Source of the DNA: Alphaproteobacteria bacterium
GTDB taxonomy: Bacteria; Pseudomonadota; Alphaproteobacteria; Rhodobacterales; Rhodobacteraceae
Assembly: GCA_030431935.1 (NCBI GenBank)
Contig: JAUIIC010000011.1
Span: 1 to 35,480, forward strand
Direction of reading: 5' to 3'
DNA: 35,480 bases
The position numbers were made by a program, and so were the translations under genes. This document shows, piece after piece, positions 17,059 to 27,100 of the stretch. Positions within the stretch are counted from its first letter, which is position 1. Every line of letters begins with the position of its first letter. Below the pieces are notes generated by a model. It ran no database searches, had not been told where the DNA came from, and saw only the letters and a program-made list of their open reading frames with translations.

Positions 17059-17904
17059 ATGAGTGACATGACAGCAGGTGGCGTGGATCCGGGGCGCAGC
17101 GCGGCGACGCGGCCGGGGCCGGCGGCGCTGGCGCGTGGGGCCTTTCGCACGGCGCGGTCGGGTGTCGGCGCGGCGGGCGCACGGTTGCGCGCCGCGGCGG
17201 GACGGCCGACGCGGTTCGCGGGGGCCTGGCCCACGCGCGAGGCGGCGCTGGCCAGCTTGCCCGAGGCGGCGCGCGGCGGCTATGACACCGAGGGTGTGGC
17301 CGAGGTGAGCCTTGCCGCGATGAGCCGCGTGGCCGAATGGGACTACCCGGTGATCTTCTGGCTGGAGCGGCTGATGCGGCCGGGGGCGCGCCTGCTGGAC
17401 GCGGGCGGCCATCTCGGGACGAAATATATAGCTTTTTCAAGGCTTTTGCCGCTGGATGAGATCGAGTGGACGGTCACAGACGTGCCCGCGATCCTGGCTG
17501 CCGCGCGGGCCGCGCAGGCCGCCGGGGACTTGCCGGGGGCGCTGCGCTTCGTCGATGGACCCGAGGATGCGGCGGGCGCGGATATCCTGCTGGCCTCGGG
17601 GCTGTTGCAGTATCTCGACGTGCCGCTGGCCGATTACGTTTCGCGGATGCCCGCGCCGCCCCGGCACATCCTTCTGAACAAGGTGGCCACCCGCGACGGC
17701 CCCGAGGTGGTGACGCTGGAGCGGATCGGCCCGGCGCGGGTGCCCTACCGGATCCGGTGCCGCGCGGCGTTCGAGGCCGAGGTCGCCGGCATGGGATACA
17801 CGGTGCGTGACAGCTGGGACATCCGCGCCCTGTCGCATGTCATCCCCACCCATCCGTGGCTCGGGCAGAGCCAGAGTCGCGGATACCTGCTGGAACGCGA
17901 CTGA
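17059..17904 (+). CDS. TIGR04325-family methyltransferase
   Basis: This 281-residue protein resembles the TIGR04325 methyltransferases often found in surface-polysaccharide loci. After a basic, Ala-rich leader (about 60 residues) it has WPTREAAL, YPVIFWLERLMRPGARLLDAGGHLGTKYIAF, the glycine-rich SAM-site analogue, then IEWTVTDVPAIL and ILLASGLLQYLDVPLADYV, all family blocks. It probably methylates a sugar of the exopolysaccharide, which is inference from context. The ATG at 17059 follows GGGAG at 8 bases; the 30 residues upstream in frame lack conservation. It is divergent from the sugar transferase and is the last EPS gene before the natural-product cluster. Confidence 0.75.
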   Translation: MSDMTAGGVDPGRSAATRPGPAALARGAFRTARSGVGAAGARLRAAAGRPTRFAGAWPTREAALASLPEAARGGYDTEGVAEVSLAAMSRVAEWDYPVIFWLERLMRPGARLLDAGGHLGTKYIAFSRLLPLDEIEWTVTDVPAILAAARAAQAAGDLPGALRFVDGPEDAAGADILLASGLLQYLDVPLADYVSRMPAPPRHILLNKVATRDGPEVVTLERIGPARVPYRIRCRAAFEAEVAGMGYTVRDSWDIRALSHVIPTHPWLGQSQSRGYLLERD

Positions 17905-17911
17905 TCGCGGC

Positions 17912-17979
17912 CCGGAAACGGTCTTGCCGAAAGCGTCGTTTCGTTGATCGCGCCCGTGGCGGGCCCGTTTCCGGAAACG
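17912..17979. promoter_or_regulatory. Nested dyads upstream of the PKS-NRPS gene
   Basis: Three related dyads lie 213-280 bp before the megasynthase ATG: a 10-bp inverted repeat CCGGAAACGG / CCGTTTCCGG (17912-17921, 17965-17974), CGAAA-GCGTCG-TTTCG (17928-17943), and the perfect palindrome CGTTTCCGGAAACG (17966-17979). They could be operators or a stem ending the methyltransferase message. The rest of the 17905-18066 gap shows no clear -10/-35 pair. Confidence 0.35.
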
Positions 17980-18066
17980 ATCTGTTCAGCGGCGCGGAAC
18001 CCCAATGAAACAAGGCAATCGCGTGGCGCAGCGGCGGCGCGAATCGGACAGGACGGAGCAGACGGC

Positions 18067-18195
18067 ATGCGGACGTTGACGCGCGGAGGGGTGTTGGTGA
18101 GTGTGCTTGTGGGTGGGCGCTCCAGTGGAGACGCCGGGCAAGGAACCGCGAAAGCCGTGGGCCTGTCCGTGCTGTTCCGGAGAGACGTGGAATGA
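18067..18195 (+). CDS. Possible 42-residue leader ORF coupled to the megasynthase
   Basis: An ATG at 18067 with GGAG eight bases upstream opens a 42-codon frame (MRTLTRGGVLVSVLVGG at the start). Its TGA overlaps the megasynthase ATG in ATGA. The peptide is basic with a hydrophobic patch and resembles nothing I know. The overlap could couple translation of the 10-kb gene to this short ORF. It may equally be chance. Confidence 0.3.
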   Translation: MRTLTRGGVLVSVLVGGRSSGDAGQGTAKAVGLSVLFRRDVE

Positions 18196-21100
18196 CGGAC
18201 CAAGGCCCCGCCCGGCGCTACGAGCGCCACCGCACACTGATTTCCTATGTCGAGGAGACGGCGCGCCGCGCGCCCGGGGCTCCGGCCGTCCTGGCCGGGG
18301 ACAGGGTGATCTCGCACGGAGCGCTTTACGCGATGGCCGAGGCGGTCGCGGCACAACTGGCCGACCGGGGCGTCGGGCGCGGCGACTTTGTCGGGCTGCA
18401 TGCGGCGCGGTCGACGGAGGCGCTGGCGGGAATGCTGGGGATCCTGCGCGCGGGCGCGGCGGTGGTGCCGCTGGACCCGACCTATGCGGCCAACCAGTTG
18501 CAGGTGATCGTCGAGGACGTGCCGCTGGCCGCCGCCCTGGTTGCGGGGCCCGAGACGGGCGAAGGGGCCGATGCGGCGCGCGCGCTGCTGGGCGATGTGC
18601 CCGCGCTCTGGATGTCGGCCATGGACATGACGGCGCCGGCCGCGCGTGCCTGGCCCGAGGGCGAGGGCGAGGACCCCGCCTGCATCGTCTTTACCTCGGG
18701 CACAACGGGGCGGCCCAAGGGCGTGGTGCTGCCGAACCGGGCTCTGGCGGATTTCGGGCTGGACCAGCCGGTGATCGGGTTGCACGCCGACGACGTGATG
18801 CTGCACGCCTCGTCCATCGCCTGCGACGGCGGGCTGATCGAGGTGTGGCCGGCACTTCTGAACGGGGCGGCGCTGGCCGTGGTGCCGGGGATGAAACCCG
18901 CGCTGGACCGTGTGGACGAGGTGATGGTCCGGCACCGGGTCACGGCGACGAGTTTCTACATCGGGATGCACCAATTGATGGTGGACCATCACGCCGAGGC
19001 CTTTGCCGGGGTGCGCCTGGCGATGGCTGGCGGCGACGTGGTGCCGCCCGACTGCATCCGGCGGCTGCGGGCCGTTTGCCCCGGCGTGCGCTTCGTCAAC
19101 ATCTACGGGCCGTCCGAGACCACCTGCATTTCCCTCGTGCAGGAGGTGACGGACGACCTGCTGACCGGCGCCCCGATTCCCATCGGGGCGCCGATGGTCG
19201 GTGACACGGCCTTCGTCATCGGCGACGACATGGCAGAGGTGCCGGACGGCGAGGCCGGGCAACTGGCGATCGGCGGCGAGGGCGTGGCGCTGGGCTATTA
19301 CGGGCTGCCGCGCAAGTCGGCGGCGGTGTTCATCGAGGATCCGCGCCCGGGGCGGTCGGGCAAGGTCTACCTGACCGGCGACATGGCGCGCCGGCGCGCG
19401 GATGGGGTGTTCGAGTTCCTGGGCCGCGCGGACCGGCAGATCAAGCTGGGCGGCCGCCGGATCGAGCTGGACGGGATCGAGCACGTGATCCGCGGCTGCG
19501 CCGGTGTGCATGACGCCTTTGTCGAGGCCGTGTCCGGCCCGGCGGGGGACAAGCGCATCGCGGCGGCGGTGCTGCCGGAGGGCGGGCTGCCGGGCGACGA
19601 GGCGGCCTTCGTCTCGGCGCTTCTGGACGCGATGGGGCGCGAGTTGCACCCGCAGATGCTGCCGCGCCACGTTCACCTTCTCGAGGCGCTGCCGGTCACG
19701 GCGGCGGGCAAGCCCGACCGCAAGGCGGTGCGCGCGGTGCTGGAGGCGGGCCTGGCCAGGGATGCCGCCGTGGTGGCGTCCGTCGATGGCCGCAGCGGCG
19801 CGGCGGGCGACAGACGACATGTGCGCGATGCCGTGGCGGCGGTCTGGGACGAGATCCTGGGCTGTGGTGCAGTGGCCGAGGACCGGACCTTCTTCGAGGC
19901 CGGGGGCAATTCGCTGCAACTGGTGGATGCGCACGCACGGATCGAGGCGCGGCTGGGCCTGGTCTTCGACATCGCCACCCTGTTCGAGGCGCCCCGGCTG
20001 GGCGACCTTGCGGCGGCGCTGGTGAAACAGGGCGCCCGCGCGCCCGAGGGCAGCGGCGCGGCAGAGGCGGCCTTGCCCGAGGCCGACCTGCGCCATGCGC
20101 GCGACACGGTGGCCGATGTCTGGGACGGTATCCTCGGCTGCGGCACGGTCGGAGACGACGTGACGTTCTTCGGGGCTGGCGGCAACTCGCTTCAGCTGAT
20201 CGACGCGCATGCGCGGATCGAGGCGCGGCTGGGGCTGGCCTTCGACATCGCGGAGCTGTTCGCGACGCCTCGACTGGGCGATCTGGCGGCGGTCCTGGTC
20301 GAGAAGGGGGCGCGTGCGCCAGAGGCGGCGCCGGTCGCGGCGGTGCCGGTGGCGGTGGCGGTGCCTGTGGCCGATGCGCCCGATCCCGCGCCCGCCGCGC
20401 AAGCAGAGCCTTCGGGGGCCATTGCGGTCGTCGGCATGGCGATGCGGGTACCCGGCGCGCGGTCGCGCGCGGCGTTCTGGCAGGCGCTCTGCGAGGGGCG
20501 GAACCTGATCCCGCGCTTCGGGGTGGACGAACTGGAGGACGCGGTGCCGCCCGAGGCCCGGGCCGAGGACAGCTATGTCCCCGCGCGCGGGGCGCTCGAC
20601 GATGTGGACATGTTCGACGCGGCGCATTTCGGCATCCTGCCGCGCGAGGCCGCGCTGATGGATCCGCAGGCGCGGCTGTTCCTGGAGATGTGCGTCGAGG
20701 CGCTGGAGGATGGCGGGCTGGACCCGCGCCGCGCGCCGGGTCCGGTGGGTGTCTACGCGGGCTGTTCGGTCAGCACCTACCTGATCCAGAACGTGCTGGG
20801 CGACCGGGCGGCGGTGGAATCCTTCACCGGCGGCTTCCAGATCGGCAACTACGCCACGATGACGGGCAACATCACCGACACGCTGGCCACCCGCGTCGCC
20901 TACAAGCTGGACCTGAAGGGCCCGGCGCTAACGATCGGGACGGCGTGTTCCACCTCGCTGACCGCGATCGCGCAGGCGGTGGCGGCGCTGCGCGCCGGGC
21001 AGGCCGACGCGATGCTGGCGGGGGGGCTGTCGATCACCTTTCCGCAGAAGCGCGGCTATGTCACGCAAGAGGGCGGCATGTCCTCGCCCGACGGGCTGTG

Positions 21101-24100
21101 CCGGCCCTTCGACGCGCAGGCGGCGGGCACCGTCTTTGGCCATGGCGGCGGGGTGATCCTGCTGAAGCGGCTGGAGGACGCGCTGGCGGCGGGCGACCAT
21201 GTCTACGGGGTGATCCGGGGCGTGGGCCTGAACAACGACGGGGCCGACAAGATCAGCTTTACCGCGCCCTCGGTGGGCGGGCAGGCCGAGGCGATCCGCG
21301 CGGCGCATCGCGACGCGGGCGTCGCGGCGGACAGCATTTCCTATGTCGAGTGCCACGGCACTGCCACGCCGCTTGGCGATCCGGTCGAGGTGCGCGCGCT
21401 GGCGCAGGCCTTTGGCCCGGGCGAGGCGCGCTGCACGCTGGGCTCGGTCAAGGGCAACATCGGGCATCTGGACGCGGGCGCGGGTGTCGTCGGCGTCATC
21501 AAGACGCTGATGATGCTGGAGGCGCGGGAGATCCCGCCGGTGGCGCATTTCCACAAGCCCAATCCGCGCATCGGGCTGGAGGCGATGCGCTTCGACATAG
21601 CGTCGGCGCGGATGCCGTGGCGGGCCGATGGCCCGCTGCGCGCGGGCGTGAGCGCCTTCGGGATCGGCGGGACCAATGCGCATGTGGTGCTGGAAGAGGC
21701 GCCCCTGGTGACGGCGACCGAGGCGGTGGACGGCGTGCAGATCCTGCCGCTTTCGGCCAGTTCGCCGGCGGCGCTGGCCGAGATGGCGGACGCGCTGGCC
21801 GACGCGCTGGAGGCGCCGGGCGCGGCCGCGCTGGCGGATGTGGCATTCACCTTGCAGGACGGGCGGCGTGCGCTGCCCTATCGGGGTGCGGTGGTCGGGG
21901 AGAGCCACGGGGAGGCGGCGGCGCGCCTGCGGGCGCTGGCGGCGGGGACTATGCCGCCGGTGCCGGGCGCGCCGCCGCGGCTCGCATTCCTGTTCCCGGG
22001 GCAGGGGGCGCAGTATCCGGGCATGGGTCGCGGGCTTTACGAGACCGAGCCCGCGTTCGCGCGCTGGATCGACGCGGGCGTCGATGTGCTGGGTGCCGGG
22101 CTGGGCGACGAGATGCGCCGGCTCGTGGTGCTGGGCGAGGCGACGGATGCCGAGGCAGCGCGCGCGCTGCGCGACACGCGCCTGACGCAACCTGCGCTCT
22201 TCCTCGTGGAATACGCGCTGGCGCAGCTCTGGCAGGCGCGCGGCGTGCGGCCCGACGTTCTGGCCGGCCATTCGGTGGGCGAGTTCGCGGCAGCCGCGCT
22301 GGCGGGCGTGATGCGCTTCGAGGATGCTCTGGGCCTGATCGCGAAACGCGGCGCGCTGATGCAGGCGATGCCGGGGGGCGCGATGCTGTCGGTGCGCGCG
22401 CCGCTGGAGGTGGTCGAGCGCCACCTTGGGGATGGCGTGGACCTTGCGGCGGCCAATGCGCCGAAGATGCAGGTGGTCGCGGGGCCCGAGGACGCGGTGG
22501 CGGCGCTGGAGGCACGGCTGGCGGGCGAAGGGATCGCGGCGCGGCGGCTTCATACGAGCCACGCCTTCCATTCCGCGATGATGGACCCGGTGGTGGGCGA
22601 ACTGGAGGCGGCGGCCCGGGGGCTGACCCTGCGCGCGCCCGAGATCCCGATCGTTTCGACCGTTACGGGGCAGGCGATGGACGCCGCCACCGCGACTGAC
22701 CCGGCCTACTGGGCGGGGCAGGCGCGGGCGACGGTGCGCTTTGCCGATGCGCTGCAGCGTCTGGCGGCCGAGGCGCCGCCGGTGTTGCTCGAGGTCGGGC
22801 CGGGGGCGACCCTGACGACATTCGCGGCGCAGGTGCTGGGCCGCGAGGGGCACGCCGGGCTTGTCCAGTCGTTGCCCGACCATGCCGGCGCGCAAGGCGA
22901 TGCCGAGGCGATGGCCGCGGCCTTTGGCGGGCTGTGGGCCGCGGGGCTGCCCGTGGACTGGGCCGCCGCCGGGCCGCGCGGCGCGCGCAAGGTGCCGCTG
23001 CCCGGTATCGCGTGGCAGCGCAAGCGCCACTGGATCGACGCCCCCGCCCGCGCGGTGGCCCCCGAGATTTCCCTTTCCCCCACGGCCGCAGCAGAGACGC
23101 CGGCCCAATGTTCCGAGGTTTCCATGGTGACGAGCATTCCGATGACCCAAGACCGCAAGCCCCGCCTGGTGGCGGACCTGACCGCGATGATGTCCGACCT
23201 GTCGGGCGAGGCGCTGGGCCCCGACGAGGCGGGCGTGCCGTTCCTGGAACTGGGTTTCGACTCGCTGTTCCTGGGGCAGGTGGCCCAGGCGGTCGGGCGC
23301 GATTTCGGCGTGACGGTCAGCTTCCGCAGCCTGATGACCGATTATCCGACGATTTCGGCACTGGCGGCGCATCTCGACGCCGAGATGCCGGCGGAGGTGG
23401 TGGAGACGTCTGCGCCGGTGGCTGAGGCGGCCCCTGCTGCACCTGTGGCGCAGCCCGCGCAGGTGGTTGCCGCGCCGGTGCTCCCGGCGGCCCAGGTCGT
23501 GCCCGCGGCGGGCCTCGAAGGGGTGATCGCGCGGCAGATGGAGGCGATGCAGGCGATGTTCCGCGACCAGCTTGCGGCGCTGGGGGGCGGCGTTGCCGCT
23601 GCGGCGCCCGTTATGGCGCCCGTCGCCGCGGCGACTGCGCCGGTCCCGGTCCCGGCCCCCGTGGCCGCGCCCGCGGTGATGCGACCCGCCGCCGACCCGG
23701 CAGAGGACGAGGCGCCGCGCGGGTTCCGCGTGGGGCGTGCGCCGGTGCTGGGCGACGCGACGCTGACCGACGCACAGCTGGCCTTTGCCCGCGATCTCGC
23801 CCGCCGCTACGGCGAGCGCTTTGCGAAAAGCAAGGCACACACCCAGAAATACCGCGCCGTGCACGCCGATCCGCGCACGGTGGCGGGCTACCGGCAGGAG
23901 TGGAAGGAGCTTGTCTTCCCGGTCGTGGCCGCTCGTGCCAAGGGCGCCTGGATCGAGGATGCCGAGGGCAACCGGTTCGTCGATCTTGTGAACGGGTTCG
24001 GGCAGACGGCCTTCGGCCATTCGCCCGAGTTCGTGACCGAGGCGGTCGCCCGGCAGATGGAGCGCGGCTTTCCCATCGGCCCGCAGGCCGACATGGCCGG

Positions 24101-27100
24101 GCCGGTGGCCGAACGCTTTGCCGCGATGACGGGGCATGCGCGCGTCACCTTCTGCAACACCGGCTCCGAGGCGGTGATGGCCGCCATGCGGCTGGCGCGC
24201 GCGGTGACCGAGCGGCAGAAGGTCGTTGTCTTCCGCAACGACTATCACGGCCAGTTCGACGAGGTGCTGGTGAAGGCGCGCACGCGCGGCGACAGCCCCG
24301 ACGCGCTGCCGATCGCGCCGGGCATCCCGCGCAGCGGCCTGTCGAACATGGCGGTGCTGGGCTATGGCGACGGGGCCTCGCTGGACTGGATCCGCGCCAA
24401 CATGGCCGATATCGCGGCGGTCGTGGTCGAGCCGGTGCAAAGCCGCCATCCCGCCCACCGGCCCGAGGATTTCGTGCGTGCCCTGCGCGGGCTGACCGCC
24501 GAGGGCGGCGCGGCGCTGGTGATGGACGAGGTGGTGACGGGCTTCCGCACCGGGCCGCGCGGCATGCAGGGGGTCTGGGGCATCCAGGGCGACATGGCGA
24601 CCTATGGGAAGGTCGTGGGCGGCGGCATGCCCATCGGCGTCCTGGCCGGGGACGCGCGGTTCATGGATGCGCTGGACGGCGGCGCCTGGGCCTATGGCGA
24701 CGACAGCACACCCGGGACCGCGCCGACCTTCTTCGCCGGCACCTTCGTGCGGCATCCGCTGGTGATCGCGGCGGTCGACGCCACGCTGGCGCATATGGAG
24801 GCCGAAGGCGACCGGCTTTGGGTCGAGACCGCGGCACGGTCGGCGGCGCTGGCCACCGAGATGCGCGGCGCGCTGGCGGCGCGCGGGCTGCCGGACCTGA
24901 TCGAGGATTACTCCAGCTGGCATGTGTTGAAGACCACGGCGCATGACCCGCGCGCGAGCCTGCTCTATCCGCTGATGCGGCTGCGCGGTGTGCATGTGCT
25001 GGACGGCTTCTGCGGCTTCCTGACCACGCAGCACGGCGAGGCCGAGTGCCGCGCGGCGGCCGATGCCTTTGCCGCGTCGCTGGACGAGGTGCAGGCGGTG
25101 GGCATCCTGGCGCCCGAGCGGGCGGTGGATGTCGCGGCGCCTGTGGCGGTCCCTGTGGCCCCTGTGGCCGAACCGGCCGGAGCCCCGCTTTTGGAAGAAG
25201 TGCCGCTGACCGACAGCCAGCGCGAGATCTGGATGACGCATCAGCTGGGCGATGCCCCGGCGGCCAGCTTCAACGAAAGCGCGTCGATCGCGCTGGAGGG
25301 CGCGCTGGACGAGGCGGCGCTGGCGCGCGCGCTGGCGGCGCTCATCGCGCGGCACGATGCGCTGCGTCTGCGCTTCGATCGCTCCGGGGCGCATTTCACG
25401 GTCGCCCCGGCCCATGTCCCCGAGATCGCACGGCATGACCTGTCGCAGGCCGCCGATCCGCGTGGCGCGCTGGAGGCGCTTGTCCTGGAGGATGCCGCGG
25501 TGCCGTTCGACCTGACGCTGGACCCGCCCTGCCGCTTTGCGCTGGTGCGCCTGGCGGAAGAGCGGCACGTGCTCATCTTCAACGCCCATCACATCGTCTG
25601 CGACGGCTGGTCGATGGGCGTTCTGTTCGACGATCTCGCCGCGCTTTATGCCGCCGTGGCCGAGGGTCGCGCGGTGGACCTGCCGCCGGCGCCCTCTTTC
25701 GCGCGCCATGCGCAGGCGGAGGCCTCGCGGGCACCGGCGCCCGGGGTGCTGGAGCACTGGCGCGCGGTCTATGCCGATATCCCGGATCTTCCCGACCTGC
25801 CCACCGACGCGGCGCGCCCGGCGGCCAAGGCCTGGGACGGTGCGATGTACACCACACAGCTTGGTGCCGATGTCATGCGCGCGCTGCGCAAGACGGGCGG
25901 GCGCAACGGGGCCACGCTTTTCGCGACGCTCTTTGCCGGGCTTCAGATGACCCTCGGCCGGCTTTCGGGCGCCCGTGACATCGTGCTTGCGGTGCCGACC
26001 GCGGGCCAGATGGAGGGCGAGCAGGGGCTGGTGGGCCATTGCGTCAACTTCCTGCCGATCCGCGCGGCCTTTGACCCGGCGGAACCTGCAGCGGAGCATC
26101 TGAAGCGCGCGGGGGGCGCGGTGCTCGACGCCTTTTCCAACGGCGATGTCACGCTGGGCCGGCTGGTGCAGGAGCTGGACGTGCCGCGCGGGCTCAGCCG
26201 CCTGCCGCTGACCGAGGTGCAGTTCAACCTGGAACGTCTGCCCGAGCCCGCCGTGGCGGCCGGACTGACCCTGTCGCTGGAGCCCAATCCAAAGACGGCC
26301 CTCAACCATGACCTGTTCGTCAACCTGGCCGAGTCGTCCGAGGGGCTGCGGATCGACGTCTATTTCAACACCGTCCTGTTCCGGGCCGAGACCGTGGCGC
26401 GCTGGGTGGATCACTACCTGACGCTGCTGTCGGCCATGGCCGAGGATCCGGCCCGCGCGATCGGGGCGCTGCCCCTGATGACCGCCGCGAAAGAGGCGGC
26501 ACTGGACAACGGGCTGAACGAGACCGCGCGCCGCTGGGACGGGGCCGGCCTGGTCGAGCTCGTGTCGCGGCAGGCGCGGCTGCGGCCCGATGCGCTGGCC
26601 GTGGCCAACGGGCGTGGGGCGCTGACCTATGCCGAGCTGGAGGCGCGCACCGATGCTATCGCGGCGCATCTGCAGCGGCTGTTGCCGGGGCGCGGCCAGC
26701 GCGTCGCCGTGGCCGTGCCGCGCGGGGTCAACATGCCCGCGGCGCTGCTGGGCGTGCTGAAGGCGGGGCATGCCTATGTCCCGCTCGACCCGACCCAGCC
26801 CAGGGCGCGGCTGTGCAGCATCATCGAGACGGCCGAGGCGGCGTTGCTGCTGACCGATTGCGAGGAGACCGCGGCCTTCGCGGGCGATCTCGACCTTCCG
26901 CATACGACGCTGGACGCCGTGGCCGAGGGCGGGGTGCCCGTGCCGGCGGTCCACGATCCCGAGGCCGCCGCCTACGTGATCTTCACCAGCGGCTCCACCG
27001 GTACGCCCAAGGGCGTCGAGGTGCCGATGAAAGCCGTTGTCAACTTCCTGCAGTCGATGTCCGAGACGCCCGGCTTCGGCGCGGGCGACCGGATCCTTGC

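Noticed and set aside
16859-17440. N-terminal extension of the sugar transferase
   Set aside because: The added residues are low-complexity Pro/Ala/Arg and the region holds the start of a divergent gene; the TTG at 16858 has an excellent ribosome-binding site.
18230-19745. Reading the first adenylation domain as a fatty acyl-AMP ligase by analogy with MycA
   Set aside because: The A4-A5 region, with Asp aligned to GrsA Asp235 and IYGPSETT, fits amino-acid-type A domains better; the order similarity alone is not enough.
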